From Pseudanabaena yagii GIHE-NHR1 (GTDB lineage: Bacteria > Cyanobacteriota > Cyanobacteriia > Pseudanabaenales > Pseudanabaenaceae): a DNA stretch of 64,000 nucleotides. A program made the position numbers and the translations under genes. How positions within the stretch are numbered: position 1 is the stretch's first letter; each line of letters opens with the position of its first letter. The notes below the pieces were generated by a model. It was not told the origin of the DNA. It did no database searches and saw only the letters and a program-made list of their open reading frames with translations. The DNA is taken from assembly GCF_012863495.1 (NCBI RefSeq), contig NZ_JAAVJL010000006.1, positions 1 to 64,000 of the forward strand, written 5' to 3'. This document shows, piece after piece, positions 29,054 to 40,296 of the stretch.

Positions 29054-29311
29054 CTAAGCAGCAATCTCAGACTGTTTAGGTTCCTTAGGTTTCTTTTCAA
29101 AGACTTGGATATTCGCATCATCAAGGATAAAGCCCTGAGGAGTAGCAGCCCCCAACTTGTCTGAGATCGCCGCGACCCACATAGGCAAATTCGCTTGCGT
29201 GTCCTCCAGTTTTTTGAACATCTTGGGCTTAACCGTAGCCGACAAGAGCTGCCCATCGCAATCGACCTCAAAATTTATCCAACCATTTTTATCTATCGAG
29301 AACAGAAAAAA
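29054..29311 (-). pseudogene. Start-less small open frame, possible truncated gene
   Basis: A frame of 86 codons is open from 29311 to 29054 but has no ATG; the only in-frame candidates are rare TTG/CTG codons. The translation looks like real protein (DKNGWINFEVDCDG, then PMWVAAISDKLG, then a lysine-rich end), resembling small cyanobacterial proteins of unknown function, with the start missing. It is divergent from umuD and may be the 3' part of a lost gene. Confidence 0.4.
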
Positions 29312-29370
29312 TCAACCATAAAGGCTTTAAATAATGTACGATAATCATAGATATAAGTTAGGGCATCACA

Positions 29371-29820
29371 ATGGTTAGTATCAGCCAAATCAAAAAGCCT
29401 TGCACAGACACACGGGTAAAGTTGCCACTATATTCGAGCAGAGTTTCCGCAGGATTCCCCTCACCAGCAGACGATCTGCTCGAAGCCCATTTAGATCTCA
29501 ATCGTTATCTGGTTAGTCAACCTGCTACCACTTTTTTTATGAGATTTGAGGGAGAGCCAATGCTAGAGAGTGGATTGCAGCAAGGAGATCTGTTGATAGT
29601 GGATCGGTCAATCGAAGTCACCGAGCAGAAAATAGTCGTAGCCTCAGTCAATAGCGATTTGGTAATTCGTCGAGTCAGCCGCAATCGCCGCCGACTACAA
29701 CTACTATCCGAAAATCCCAACTGCCAATTAATCAGCATCACTGAAGACACAGAATTCCAGATTTGGGGAGTTGTGACCTATGTTATCCGCGCCCTGCATC
29801 GTCCACGTCGATTGCAATAA
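29371..29820 (+). CDS. umuD: UmuD homologue lacking the catalytic Ser-Lys dyad
   Basis: The 149-residue protein aligns along its whole length with UmuD. The A27-G28 self-cleavage site (VSAGFPSPADD) is intact. The strand that should carry the nucleophile reads GEPMLESGLQQGDLLIVD, with P63 where a serine precedes methionine in active enzymes; the lysine position is arginine (LVIRR, R100). UmuD is normally cut by RecA-induced self-cleavage to form UmuD', which activates UmuC. With both residues replaced, cleavage in cis or trans by this protein is not expected. The frame is otherwise undamaged and the fold residues are kept. It may therefore act as a permanent uncleaved regulator, or be an early-stage relic. 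Confidence 0.88.
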   Translation: MVSISQIKKPCTDTRVKLPLYSSRVSAGFPSPADDLLEAHLDLNRYLVSQPATTFFMRFEGEPMLESGLQQGDLLIVDRSIEVTEQKIVVASVNSDLVIRRVSRNRRRLQLLSENPNCQLISITEDTEFQIWGVVTYVIRALHRPRRLQ

Positions 29821-30033
29821 CTAGCCGCACGGGTACTGGACTTACTAAGTCTTAGCAAACGAAATCCAGTCAGCGATCGCCACGTTACACCTCAAACTGG
29901 AACGAACTACCAATTGTTAGGTAAAAAGTTCCACTTAATCTCAGAAATAGTAAATACTAACCCCGAATAACATGATCAATAGCGATCATCGAGAGATTAA
30001 GGCAAAGCCAGTTCGAGGATTGGGTAGCCCAAG

Positions 30034-30081
30034 ACTCGAATGTGGCTAGAGCAAAACTTACTTTTCTAGCCACATTCGAGT
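30034..30081. terminator. Strong hairpin between convergent umuD and DUF928 genes
   Basis: A perfect 16-base stem (arms 30034-30049 and 30066-30081) encloses a 16-base AT-rich loop. It lies between two convergent genes and can serve as a bidirectional terminator. The rest of 29821-30115 holds nothing else I can support. Confidence 0.7.
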
Positions 30082-30115
30082 TTAGGCTGAATTTTGAAAA
30101 TTGTTTCGGCAAACC

Positions 30116-30928
30116 CTATTTATTGACAGGATAAATAGCTAAAGATTCTAAGCCAGAAGACTTGAGTAAATTGATCCACATAGCTTTTATTTCAGGATTG
30201 TTAGGCTGAGCGAGTCTTAATTTCGCCAAATTAGCCAGCGCTTCATACCAAATTCCAGATTTAGCATATAGCTCTACACGTTCGATGTCTGAAGCTTTTT
30301 CTAACTTCCCAACCAAAGCCAGATTTGGTTTGACACGGCGAACAATACCTTCAGAGAAGGTATCTTCAGGATCGTCAGCCACACAAACTACAGAGACTAA
30401 CCACTTATAATCTTTCCCAATTTCCAACGGTTGATCAAATTGAGTGCTCACAATGCTGGGGGTATTAGTAAGTTCGAGCCTTTTCTGCGCGATTCCCTGT
30501 CCATCCTGATTCTCAAGGGTAAATACAACAGCAACTGCTGAGGTCTTGGGAATATAGGCGTAAAATTTAGGATTAGATGAATAGGTAATCCCAAACTTAC
30601 TAGTCGGTAGTAGAGGAATAAGTTGTTGTTCTAAAGCATCACTCGCTTGATTATCTTTAGGCTGGTTATTACGATCCTTAGGGCATTTCCCATCGCTATT
30701 TCGCCTTCCACCACCAATACTAACTGTGGGGTCAGGTTCTCCAACAGGTGGATCGAATAAGCCGCGCACTCCACCTCCTAAAGAACTTGGTGGATTACTT
30801 GGAGCAGGTTCAAATCCTTTGATTTTTTGAGCGTTAGCACGTCCTAAAAAGATAGATGATAAGGAACTTTGTAATAACGCAGCGATAAGCAGTAGTGAAA
30901 AATAGCGCGGCAGATATTTATAAAACAT
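30116..30928 (-). CDS. DUF928 domain protein, exported
   Basis: The protein has 270 residues with an N-terminal signal peptide (hydrophobic core FSLLLIAALLQSSL, cleavage probably after RANA). A proline- and glycine-rich linker follows, then the DUF928 domain (about residues 90-265), which occurs in cyanobacteria next to CHAT and two-partner secretion genes. It lies 38 bases after the CHAT gene and is the last gene of that operon. The mature protein is probably periplasmic. A role as adaptor for the haemagglutinin-like protein is inferred from position. Confidence 0.85.
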   Translation of the reverse strand: MFYKYLPRYFSLLLIAALLQSSLSSIFLGRANAQKIKGFEPAPSNPPSSLGGGVRGLFDPPVGEPDPTVSIGGGRRNSDGKCPKDRNNQPKDNQASDALEQQLIPLLPTSKFGITYSSNPKFYAYIPKTSAVAVVFTLENQDGQGIAQKRLELTNTPSIVSTQFDQPLEIGKDYKWLVSVVCVADDPEDTFSEGIVRRVKPNLALVGKLEKASDIERVELYAKSGIWYEALANLAKLRLAQPNNPEIKAMWINLLKSSGLESLAIYPVNK

Positions 30929-30966
30929 AACTTTCTTTTAAATACTCGAAAAATTGACTGTTTAAA

Positions 30967-33567
30967 TTACAACCAGTTCCCAATTAGAACAAAGGGAGAC
31001 CAATAAAAAGGATGAGTAAAAGCAGGCTTTTTGAGAAGACTGATCTGAGCGTTACGCAAAGCATCAGCTTTGGTTGTTCCAGATTTTGCTAATTCTTTAT
31101 AAAAGTTTTCCATAAATGTTGCTGTTGCCCGATCCTCCACCGACCATAGACTAGCGATCGTACTCCTCGCTCCCGATCGCACCGCGATTCCCGCTAAACC
31201 AAGGGCAGCACGATTATCGCCCTTAGCTGTTTTGCAAGCACTGAGAACTAATAGCTCAATCGGGATTCTAATATCTTGATCTCTAGTTTGGAGAATTTCG
31301 CCTAGTTGTTTAACATTAAGACGATTGTTCCATGTCAAAACATAGGTGTCATCAATATCAGAACTAAACTGACCATGAGTTGCTAAGTGAACAACTCGAT
31401 AGGGAATCTTACTAATTTGATTGTGAATGGCTTGACTCGTAAATTCTTCATTTAAAAGCGGTGGTTGATTACTAACAACTAATGCAATCTGTTGCAGCTC
31501 ACGCTCGACATTTGGCAATGCATTAAAATTTTGAGTTTTCTTACTGACTCCACCCGTAAATACTTCTAGCTTTTGGCGTTTGAGGGGGCGAGGATCGAGG
31601 AGTTGCAGTCCAGGGGTGAGAGCGAGATTGTATTTCTCAATCAAGTAATGCTGTCCGTCATAGAGAACCGCCATCGGTAAATTTCTAAGGGAGCCATCAA
31701 GCACAAATGCTAAGGTTTTGATATCTTTTTCCTTTAATTTTGCCTCGATATCTTTGCTAATCAGGAGATCATAGATTTTTTTAGAGGAAATTTTAGTGTC
31801 TGACTCAAGGGCAGTACGACTTAATTTCTGGCGAAGTTTACTCAAAAGGCTTTCGAGATCTGACTGAGAAATCCTTGTGGTTTTGTGAAGTAAAGTCCGA
31901 TCTTTATCAGGGAGTGAAATGACAACTTCTATACTGTCGGGTAAGATAATCGGATAAACAACAGCCGCTTGGCGATCTACCTCATCAATCTGGGTGGATT
32001 TGCCTGTCAGACAAGCCTCTTTAAAAAAATTATCCAATTCTGCTAGCTGAAGCGACTCAATAACCTTCCGCGCTTCGGTGAGATTGGCTTGACTGACTTC
32101 CTTGCCTTGTTCGGGAGTGAGCAGTAAAGCAACGAGTTGACGATAGACTGGTTCGACACTTTCGCGAAAGGAAAACTGCACATCTGAACTGCTAGATACG
32201 AGATCACCACGAATGGAAGCTAAGGTATTGACGGCTTCGCTATAGGCGGCGATCGCTTGTTTGTTTTCGCCTTTAGACTTAAGTACTCGTCCGAGTTGCC
32301 ATTGCCAGCGATAGGCGATATCTGAGGCATTATGAGTTTGGGCAAGGACAAGCGCTCTTTCGGTTAAGCTTTTAGCCTCTGCAAGCTGTTGATTTTGCTC
32401 GTAAAGTGCACCCATATAGCCGATCGCATAGGACTCAGCTCTCGGATCATTGATTTCCTTGGCTTGCTGTGCGGCAGTGGCGAGGATTTGCGCGGCAGCT
32501 TCGCGATCGCGGGAAGTGGGATTGAGTTTGAGTAGGCTTTGGGTGAAATTTACCCTTGCATAGACTGAAGTACGGCTAGTTGGTAGGTTTTGGATTTGAG
32601 TTTGGATGTCTGTTGCGAGTTGTCGGGCTGAATCTGTCTGCTTAGATTCGATCTGGAGTTGGAGTTGGTTTAGTTGAGCTTGAATTTTGGGTGTTGCCGA
32701 AATATTAAGATTGGCTAATTGCTGATAGTAGGCGATCGCTTTGGGAATGTCTTTGAGGTTATAGGCGGTATTTCCCAAGCTAAGGAGAGCATCAGCAATA
32801 ATGGGAGTGTTGTCGAGTTTCTTAGCAAGAGCTAAACTTTTGTTTAATTGATCTTCAGCTCCTTGAAAGTCGCCGCTCAGCCTTAGAGATTCTCCAAGGT
32901 TGAGTAAACTAGAAGCTTTGAGCGCGGTATCGGGAAGATTTTCGAGATCGGCTTGTATTTGTTTGATATTTTCTTTAGCTTGTGGATATAAGCCTAATGC
33001 TCTTAGAGCCTGACTTTGATTGATCTTGCTGCGAATAATACTATCTTTATCCCCTAATTGTTCGTAGATTTCTGTTGCTTTTTTCCAAGTTGTTAAGGCT
33101 TCTTGGGCGTTGCCTTGAGCGAGTTGAATGTTGCCTTGGATATTGAGGGTGTGAGCGAGTAATGATAACTCTTTGGGACTGGATTGCAGAATTTCTAAAC
33201 TGTTGGCGATCGCTTGATTGGCTTCTTTCCAGTTGCCGAGTTGTTGATAGGCTAGGGCGAGATTATCGAGAGTGACTGATTGATTGAGGCGATCGCCTTG
33301 TTTTGTATAGATATCTAGTGCTTGCTGCCATGTGGCGATCGCTTTGGCATATTGTCCTGTTTGGTATTGTTGCTGTCCTATTTGAATCAGGTTAGATGGT
33401 TGACTAATAACTTTATCAGTTGAGATTTCGGGAGGATTTTGATTAGAACTTATCGCTAGGCTAGGTTGAGCATTCCAGCCAGTTATTAGTAACAGTAATA
33501 GGTATGTGCCAATACTTTTGTTTGCAAGGATTCTATTAGCAAAGATTTGACTAATTTTGAGTTGCAA
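30967..33567 (-). CDS. CHAT-domain protein with TPR repeats
   Basis: This 866-residue protein starts with a signal peptide (TYLLLLLITGWNAQPSLA). About ten tetratricopeptide repeats follow (residues about 60-480), and then a C-terminal CHAT domain (about 560-866). The caspase-like dyad can be seen as the histidine of HLATHGQF (about 731) and the cysteine of LVLSACKTA (about 777). CHAT proteases of the separase/caspase clan act on partner proteins, often bound by the TPRs. The gene lies 44 bases downstream of the TpsA gene and upstream of DUF928, so the three are likely one transcript. The export signal suggests that it acts in the periplasm, possibly on TpsA. Confidence 0.92.
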   Translation of the reverse strand: MQLKISQIFANRILANKSIGTYLLLLLITGWNAQPSLAISSNQNPPEISTDKVISQPSNLIQIGQQQYQTGQYAKAIATWQQALDIYTKQGDRLNQSVTLDNLALAYQQLGNWKEANQAIANSLEILQSSPKELSLLAHTLNIQGNIQLAQGNAQEALTTWKKATEIYEQLGDKDSIIRSKINQSQALRALGLYPQAKENIKQIQADLENLPDTALKASSLLNLGESLRLSGDFQGAEDQLNKSLALAKKLDNTPIIADALLSLGNTAYNLKDIPKAIAYYQQLANLNISATPKIQAQLNQLQLQIESKQTDSARQLATDIQTQIQNLPTSRTSVYARVNFTQSLLKLNPTSRDREAAAQILATAAQQAKEINDPRAESYAIGYMGALYEQNQQLAEAKSLTERALVLAQTHNASDIAYRWQWQLGRVLKSKGENKQAIAAYSEAVNTLASIRGDLVSSSSDVQFSFRESVEPVYRQLVALLLTPEQGKEVSQANLTEARKVIESLQLAELDNFFKEACLTGKSTQIDEVDRQAAVVYPIILPDSIEVVISLPDKDRTLLHKTTRISQSDLESLLSKLRQKLSRTALESDTKISSKKIYDLLISKDIEAKLKEKDIKTLAFVLDGSLRNLPMAVLYDGQHYLIEKYNLALTPGLQLLDPRPLKRQKLEVFTGGVSKKTQNFNALPNVERELQQIALVVSNQPPLLNEEFTSQAIHNQISKIPYRVVHLATHGQFSSDIDDTYVLTWNNRLNVKQLGEILQTRDQDIRIPIELLVLSACKTAKGDNRAALGLAGIAVRSGARSTIASLWSVEDRATATFMENFYKELAKSGTTKADALRNAQISLLKKPAFTHPFYWSPFVLIGNWL

Positions 33568-33611
33568 GGTGATTTTCCTCAGGAATATGTTTCTCTTTGA
33601 ATATTTGGTGA

Positions 33612-36600
33612 CTACTGACAGCTAAGCTGCGGTATAGCAGGACTAAGGGGAGTAGATGCTGCTACAACTCTAATAAAGCCTTGACTATCTCGAATAATGT
33701 TATTTGCTTCAACAATAGCTGTAGGAGCTTTGGCGGTAACATTCTGCGTTTGTTCGTTAATAGATGCTTGATTGCTGCTATTCGATACGGGATTGACTAG
33801 TTCTACTAGGGACTGAGTGTTAGAAAGCTCATCCGTAGGAGATTTAGGCAAGCCACCTTTGCCTGAAATGGTAAAGCTATTGTCGCGTTTGGATAGTTTG
33901 CCGCCAATGGCGCAGCTTTGATTGACTTGTCTGGATTGGTCAGCGAGATTAAGAGGGAGTGTGGTCAAGCCGCGACTGGGATCGATATTGGGAGTGTTTA
34001 GGGTAACGATGCCAGATCTTCCAAGAGCAGATGAAGCTGTGATGTCACTAAATGGTGTTAGTTGAGGACGGAACTCTAGTCCAAAGATGCCATATGCGGT
34101 AATGGAAACTAAACCGCCATCACCTTTAAAAGCATTTGCGGTGATGTCGCTATTTTCAAAGCGGTTGGCAACGACAAATTGAGAATTAATATTAATGTTG
34201 CCACCATTGCCGCCATTGATATTGTCTCCTGCTGTTGCCGAGATTAAGCTGGCGTATCGCATCAAGAGGAGTGTGGGAACGGTTAGGTTAATGTTGCCGC
34301 CATCTGAACTCTTGGTGACAGCTGAGATTGAGGCGTTGTTGTTCAGGGTCAAGCGATCGGCTGTTAAGAAAATATTACCTCCTAATCCAGTTCCATCACT
34401 GTTAACTGAGATTGCTGCACCATTTTTGATTAAAACAAATGCAGGATCAACGAAGATGCTGCCTCCATTGCCCGAAGAACCTGTGTTAGTGTTGGCGAAT
34501 AGACCAGTCTTTGCTCCATCAAGAGTAAAGTTATCAACAACATTTACGGTAATGTTTCCAGATTTGCCAGTACTGGATGTAGTGGTGAGAATTCTTGCAC
34601 CATTGGAAATTGTGAAGTTATCGGCTTTAACAGAAATATCTCCTGCTTTACCTACTCCAGCAGTGGAAGCTGAAACTGTAACACCATCAGTGAGGGTTAG
34701 CTGTGATGTAATGAAGCTAATATTTCCTGCTTTTCCTGTCCCTGATGTTTCAACAGCAAGTTTTCCATTACCTGAGATGGTAATTGATTGAGGCGCAGTA
34801 AGGCTCAAGTCGCCACCATTGCCTTTTGCTATTGTCGATGCAGAAATGGCAGAGTTGTTGGCTAGAGAGATATTGAGGTTTAATTCGTTGCTATAGGGAT
34901 TGAGTTTTAGAGTGCCTGCGGGAGCAACTCCTTGGGTTTCAGCAAAGATGCCGACTGTCCCGAAGAGATTCATTGTGGAGGCATTGAGGGTAATGCTGCC
35001 GCCCCCATCGGTATTGGTGGATGTTGCTGTTGCTGTGGTCGTGATTTCAGCAGTTCCATCAAGGTTTAGAAGCGGTGTATTGATCGTGATATTGCCTGCT
35101 TTGCCTGAGTTTGTAGTTTTGGCATTGAGTTCACTGTTACCAAGGATTGAGACTCCTCTGTCAGCACTGATAGTGATGCTTCCTGCTAAGCCACTACTAC
35201 TAGTATTAGTTTGTAGTGAACTGTTATTGAAGATAACCAATGTTGGACTAGAGATAGTCACATTTCCTGCTGGATCGATACCCTTTGTATCACTTTGAAT
35301 CAAACTATTATTGAAAGTGATATCACCTGTGCTAGTGATAGATACATCACCAGATCGTCCACTGCCTCCAACTTGAATTGTCCTTGTCCCAATGAAGGGT
35401 GATGTTATTTTTACTTGCTTGCTAGATAAAATATTGGTGTTTGTGAGAAGAAAACTGCCAAGAGAGTATATTTGAATCTTACCAGAAGTTGCAAATGAGG
35501 AAGGGGTTAAAATCTCTATATTCTCAATATTTTGTGCTTCAAGCGTGACATCACCTCCATTTCCCGCTATTCCAGTTTCTGAAATAGCAAAAGAATAAAT
35601 TGATGTAGAACTACCGACAATCTCACCTTGAGTTGTTAATATCGAAATCTTACCGCCATTTCCTGCATCACCATTTTTTGAAGCAGAGAATGATAATAAA
35701 CCTCCGCCATTAGAAAAACTGTTTGTCAATAGAACTTTACCCGTATTTGATGCAACTGTAATTTCTCCTCCATTCCCTGCATTTCCTGATATAGAATTAG
35801 AAAAAGAAGACAAACTATAATCACGGAGAGAAATATTGCCTGAGTTTGAGGTTATCGTAATCGCACCACCATTGCCTACATTTCCATTGGTAGAGTTTGT
35901 ACTTGTTAATATAATAGGTATGCGATCTAATAAAATATCAGAAGTATCTGAACTAATAGTTATCGCTCCTCCATTTCCTGTGGTTTGAGGTGAATATACA
36001 TAAGATGCTAGTGAAGTATTAATTAAGGTTATGCCACCATACTGGGATTTTACAAAAATAGAGCCGCCATTACCTACATTGCCCTTATTAGTAGTCACAC
36101 TACTAACAATGTTTGAGTCTTTAAAAAAAATATTGCCTCTAATGGAAGCTATCGAAACTACTCCACCATTTCCAGCATTGCCAAGATCAGAGAATGAATC
36201 TGTATTTATACTTATATTTTGCAGAAATATATTTCCCATATTAGAGGTAACTGTAATTCCTCCACCATTCTTCGCGTTACCTTGGACACCCAGAGCATTG
36301 CGGGCACTAGAGTCTAAATGATTTGTACTTATATTACCTAAATTAGTAGAGATAGAAATACTTCCTGCATTTCCTGTGTTTTTCCCATTGCCAAAGGTTA
36401 TTGAGCTTGAATATATACCTCCATCAATTTTAACATTTCCAATGTTAGAAGATATGGAAATATTTCCTCCGTCACTTGCGCTAGTAATGTTGGAAAAAGA
36501 AAAAGAGCCAAGTGAAACATTTTTGCTTAGATCAGTACTCAAGATGGTCGTAAAATCAAATGCTCCTTTTACCGTAATGTCACTATTTGCTTTAAGTGAA

Positions 36601-37949
36601 ATATTGCCACTGTTACCTCCAGCAAAATTTGTACTAAATATGCCACCAATTTCGATTCTAGCTCCTAAGATATCTATATTTCTACCTCGTGTATAAATAG
36701 CATCGCTAGCATTCATAGAAAATGAACCAACATTATTTCCATCAGAATCAGCTTTAAAAGTTATTGAACCAGAACCACTAGTAAAATTTAGTACGTTTCC
36801 AGTTAGAGTTCCAATGGTAATATCATTCGTTGCTTCAATCAGCACATTTGTCGTATTTGCCAAGCCTTCTAGGAATGCTTGAGTTATGGTTGTTCCAGGC
36901 GTTGACCCATTAGAAATAATCACATCTGTCGGATCGAGCAATAGTGTTCCTAATTTCCCATTTGCTGTACTCAAATCTACCTTGCCATCAAAGATCAGAT
37001 TTAGCTTTCCTGATACTTCAACAAAACCACCATCACCGACTGAATTAGCTGATGAAAAAATCACAGCCCCCTTTGCCGTTACTTTGCCATAAAATTCTGT
37101 TAATTTATCTGCCCAGATAATGACTCTTCCACCATTGCCATTATTCAATGCATCTGCATTAATTACTACACCATGATCCACAAAAGTTTGCTGTGCGTTT
37201 GGAACAATTCCTTTTCCCTGATAATCACCACCAATTAAGACTATCCCGCCGTTAGTCCCAGACACGTCAATTTGTGCATTGTTCAAAAGACTAACCTGAT
37301 TCCCCAATACTTGAACTAGTCCACTTGGAGCTTTTAGCATCCCAGTATTAGTTGTGTTGCCTCCCTGCAAAGTAATTCCTTTCCCTTCACTAACAATCAA
37401 ATTACCTGCATTTGACAATGTAGAGTTAGGGTTAGTCGCGCCATACTGCAAACCAGGAGTAATATCCATAGTCAACAAAGGCGGAGCCTGAGGATTCGTC
37501 GCACTGAACTCACTGCCATCAGGCAACTTAAAACTATTAGCTGTCGAACCAACAAAAGTACCACCAATATCTAACTTTGCATTTGCACCAAAGATAATGC
37601 CATTGGGATTGAGAAGATACAAATTGGCATTACCATTAGCCTTCAGCGTTCCATCAATATTAGAAATAGAATTTCCTGTCACCCGCGTCAAGATATTCTG
37701 AACCTGTGGGGCATTATTAAAATAAGCAGTGTTATTGGTAGGAACTGAAAAATCTTGAAAACTGTGATAGAGATTGCTCCCTACATTCGTACCACCATTA
37801 ATTGTATGAACTAACCCTGATGTAGTTACTGTAGAGTTGATAGGAAGAGTCTTATCAGGAACTATCTGTGCAACTGATGATAATGCAGTAGAGAAATAGC
37901 TTAAAGCACAAGCACAAGATAAACAGATATCACGAAGAGTTAGTTTCAT
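33612..37949 (-). CDS. Filamentous-haemagglutinin-like TpsA exoprotein
   Basis: This 1445-residue protein has a signal peptide (cleavage near residue 27, SSVAQ) and then a TPS secretion domain with the NPNGI motif at residues 114-118 and the [19 protein letters not shown] block. The rest is a long array of glycine- and asparagine-rich strands (repeated GNGG, SGNI and similar), which fold as a right-handed beta-helix. It ends in a short non-repetitive region with one late cysteine pair. The divergent TpsB 0.57 kb upstream is its likely outer-membrane transporter. Proteins of this type are adhesins or contact-dependent effectors; no toxin domain is visible at the C-terminus, so adhesion is the more likely role. 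Confidence 0.93.
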   Translation of the reverse strand: MKLTLRDICLSCACALSYFSTALSSVAQIVPDKTLPINSTVTTSGLVHTINGGTNVGSNLYHSFQDFSVPTNNTAYFNNAPQVQNILTRVTGNSISNIDGTLKANGNANLYLLNPNGIIFGANAKLDIGGTFVGSTANSFKLPDGSEFSATNPQAPPLLTMDITPGLQYGATNPNSTLSNAGNLIVSEGKGITLQGGNTTNTGMLKAPSGLVQVLGNQVSLLNNAQIDVSGTNGGIVLIGGDYQGKGIVPNAQQTFVDHGVVINADALNNGNGGRVIIWADKLTEFYGKVTAKGAVIFSSANSVGDGGFVEVSGKLNLIFDGKVDLSTANGKLGTLLLDPTDVIISNGSTPGTTITQAFLEGLANTTNVLIEATNDITIGTLTGNVLNFTSGSGSITFKADSDGNNVGSFSMNASDAIYTRGRNIDILGARIEIGGIFSTNFAGGNSGNISLKANSDITVKGAFDFTTILSTDLSKNVSLGSFSFSNITSASDGGNISISSNIGNVKIDGGIYSSSITFGNGKNTGNAGSISISTNLGNISTNHLDSSARNALGVQGNAKNGGGITVTSNMGNIFLQNISINTDSFSDLGNAGNGGVVSIASIRGNIFFKDSNIVSSVTTNKGNVGNGGSIFVKSQYGGITLINTSLASYVYSPQTTGNGGAITISSDTSDILLDRIPIILTSTNSTNGNVGNGGAITITSNSGNISLRDYSLSSFSNSISGNAGNGGEITVASNTGKVLLTNSFSNGGGLLSFSASKNGDAGNGGKISILTTQGEIVGSSTSIYSFAISETGIAGNGGDVTLEAQNIENIEILTPSSFATSGKIQIYSLGSFLLTNTNILSSKQVKITSPFIGTRTIQVGGSGRSGDVSITSTGDITFNNSLIQSDTKGIDPAGNVTISSPTLVIFNNSSLQTNTSSSGLAGSITISADRGVSILGNSELNAKTTNSGKAGNITINTPLLNLDGTAEITTTATATSTNTDGGGSITLNASTMNLFGTVGIFAETQGVAPAGTLKLNPYSNELNLNISLANNSAISASTIAKGNGGDLSLTAPQSITISGNGKLAVETSGTGKAGNISFITSQLTLTDGVTVSASTAGVGKAGDISVKADNFTISNGARILTTTSSTGKSGNITVNVVDNFTLDGAKTGLFANTNTGSSGNGGSIFVDPAFVLIKNGAAISVNSDGTGLGGNIFLTADRLTLNNNASISAVTKSSDGGNINLTVPTLLLMRYASLISATAGDNINGGNGGNININSQFVVANRFENSDITANAFKGDGGLVSITAYGIFGLEFRPQLTPFSDITASSALGRSGIVTLNTPNIDPSRGLTTLPLNLADQSRQVNQSCAIGGKLSKRDNSFTISGKGGLPKSPTDELSNTQSLVELVNPVSNSSNQASINEQTQNVTAKAPTAIVEANNIIRDSQGFIRVVAASTPLSPAIPQLSCQ

Positions 37950-38523
37950 GCCTTAAAGTTTCACGATTTAATGGTTTTACATAAAAAATTACGTCTTAAT
38001 AACTAGCTAAAATCTTTAGAATTAGCCTTTAGAATTCTAGATACATTGTACTTATACAAAAGTATCACCTTGTATAATCTATCGACAAGTTAGAAAAGTT
38101 AGATGTTTAGCTAGAAAAAGTTAGGTAAAGTCTACTTTATTGCAAATATTCTGATTATTTAGTTGTTAGAAAACTAGTGAAAAAACTTAACAAATATTTG
38201 TGGAAGATGGTTTTATTAAAATATTTAACCTAAATATTGATCTTAATATCTAGTCAAAAAACTATAAAAACAAGAAAACTTTTGCAACAATCTTCATCTT
38301 TTTTGCATAAATTAGTAATCTTATATTGGTTTTTAATAATTTAGTCAGGATACGTGTCGATCCTATGCTTCAAATTATTTTATGAAAATGTATTTTATCG
38401 AATGTTTTAGAACCACAAAATAAGCTACTGATTAAAAACTCTTACGAGATTTGTTCGATTTTCTTTTTTGATTCTAATATGTTAAATTTTCACGCATAGT
38501 TTTTGGCTTTAGGAGTGCAATTT
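37950..38523. promoter_or_regulatory. Divergent promoter region between TpsA and TpsB
   Basis: The 574-base gap is AT-rich and non-coding. TATAAT occurs at 38073-38078. An eight-base inverted repeat (TTATACAA at 38052-38059 and TTGTATAA at 38070-38077) overlaps it and could be an operator. Nothing else is evident. Confidence 0.4.
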
Positions 38524-40278
38524 GTGAATAATGTTAATAAATTGTATAGGGGTATACCTAAACCCTTAAACAGTTTTAAAAAAGCTGTTTTTTTGTTAGC
38601 GATCGCTTCTAGCTCTTTCACCCAAACATTAGCCGCTCAAACAAATCTTCCTCCTAATCGCCCAATTGCTCCCGACTCCAATCCTAAGACTATTCCCATC
38701 AATCCCCCTGAACCCACAAAGTTACCCTCTCCAGACCGTTTACTAGCGCCTATAACACCACAAACTCCTGAAATACCAAGCAATAATAATTCTGAAACTA
38801 TTGTCGTCAAGAAATTCGAGATTCTTGGTAGTACTGTATTTAGCGATGCCGAACTAGCAGAAATCACCAAAGACTATCTCAACAAACCCATTTCCATCAA
38901 CGAACTGTTTCAAATTCGCACCAAAATCACCAAACTATACCTAGATAACAAATACGTTACCTCTGGCGCATATATCCCCGAACAAAACTTTCAAAGTGGA
39001 ACCTTTAGAATTCAGATCGTTGAAGGTGGGATCGAAGAAATCAAAGTCACAGGCTTAACCAGACTCAATCAAGGATATATTCAATCACGCATCGCGATCG
39101 CCACACAGAAACCACTCAATAGCAACCGACTACTAGAAGCGTTGCAATTACTACAAATAAATCCCCTAATTGACAGTATTTCCGCTAATTTATCTCCAAG
39201 TTTGCAACCAGGATTAAACAATTTAGACGTTAAAGTTACCGAAGCAAAGACCTTTAGCTTACCAATTACCATTGACAATGGACGTACACCCAGCGTAGGA
39301 ACAGATCGCCGTCAAATACAACTTAGCGAAGCAAATCTTACAGGTTTAGGAGACCGCCTAAACTTAACATATTCTAATACCGACGGGAGCAATTCCTTTG
39401 ATTCCAGCTATACGTTACCATTTAATCCCTACAATGGAACAATTAGCTTTAGTTTTGGTACTTCTTCTAGCAAGGTCATCCAAGTTCCATTTAATTTTCT
39501 TGATATTGTCTCCAGTTCACGTAACTATGGATTATCAATTCGTCAGCCTTTGCTTCAAAGCACCTCCCAAGAACTAGCGTTAGGTTTGAGTTTAAATCGG
39601 ACTGAAAGCCAAGCTTCTCTATTGGGTGGGACAATTCCTTACCCCTCCCAAGGTGCGGATGAAAATGGACAAACAAAAATTTCTGCACTTCGATTTTTTC
39701 AAGAATATGTCCAACGCAGTGGTGAAGAAGTATTTGCCGCACGCTCTCAAATTAGTCTAGGGATTAATGCTTTTGGAGCTACTATTAATACAACTTTCCC
39801 AGATAGTCGATTTCTGGCTTGGCGAGGACAAGCCCAATATGTAAGGTTGTTAGCACCAGAAACTCTTTTGTTTCTTCGGGGCGATTTGCAACTTGCCGAT
39901 CGCCCATTACTATCACAGGAACAGATCAGTTTTGGTGGACAAGAAACCTTGCGTGGATTTCGGCAAGATAGTGTGTCAACAGATAACGGACTAATGTTGT
40001 CTGCCGAATTACGCATTCCCCTCATGCGTGTTCCTGAAATTAGCGGACTATTACAGGTTGTCCCATTCTTTGATTTTGGCGAAGCATGGAATAATAACAC
40101 CAGTACCAATCCAGATCCTAGTACGCTAGCATCAGTAGGTGTAGGATTGCGCTTTCAAATGAGCGATCGGCTCACCATGCGGTTGGACTGGGGAATACCC
40201 CTCAGTCGAATTACAGGCGATAAGCAAACTTTACAAGAACGTGGGCTTTACTTTTCTCTGGTTGCCAATCCATTCTAG
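38524..40278 (+). CDS. TpsB outer-membrane transporter (ShlB/FhaC/HecB family)
   Basis: The best start is GTG at 38524, which has AGGAG eight bases before it; an upstream TTG at 38503 is in frame but lacks a site. The protein of about 584 residues has a signal peptide (AVFLLAIASSSFTQTLAAQ), a proline-rich linker, two POTRA domains (starting ETIVVKKFEILGSTVFSDAEL) and a C-terminal 16-strand barrel ending in a phenylalanine (SLVANPF). The barrel exports the partner TpsA recognised through its TPS domain. The stop is 18 bases before the next ATG, so it shares a transcript with the cyclase. Confidence 0.93.
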   Translation: MNNVNKLYRGIPKPLNSFKKAVFLLAIASSSFTQTLAAQTNLPPNRPIAPDSNPKTIPINPPEPTKLPSPDRLLAPITPQTPEIPSNNNSETIVVKKFEILGSTVFSDAELAEITKDYLNKPISINELFQIRTKITKLYLDNKYVTSGAYIPEQNFQSGTFRIQIVEGGIEEIKVTGLTRLNQGYIQSRIAIATQKPLNSNRLLEALQLLQINPLIDSISANLSPSLQPGLNNLDVKVTEAKTFSLPITIDNGRTPSVGTDRRQIQLSEANLTGLGDRLNLTYSNTDGSNSFDSSYTLPFNPYNGTISFSFGTSSSKVIQVPFNFLDIVSSSRNYGLSIRQPLLQSTSQELALGLSLNRTESQASLLGGTIPYPSQGADENGQTKISALRFFQEYVQRSGEEVFAARSQISLGINAFGATINTTFPDSRFLAWRGQAQYVRLLAPETLLFLRGDLQLADRPLLSQEQISFGGQETLRGFRQDSVSTDNGLMLSAELRIPLMRVPEISGLLQVVPFFDFGEAWNNNTSTNPDPSTLASVGVGLRFQMSDRLTMRLDWGIPLSRITGDKQTLQERGLYFSLVANPF

Positions 40279-40296
40279 AAACCCTAAAACATAGAA

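Noticed and set aside
28951..29271. 106-codon frame overlapping the start-less frame near umuD
   Set aside because: Arginine- and leucine-rich composition typical of a shadow frame; the other frame reads as protein.
34195..37092. Several + strand open frames opposite the TpsA gene
   Set aside because: They are proline- and leucine-rich mirror frames of the repetitive glycine/asparagine coding sequence.
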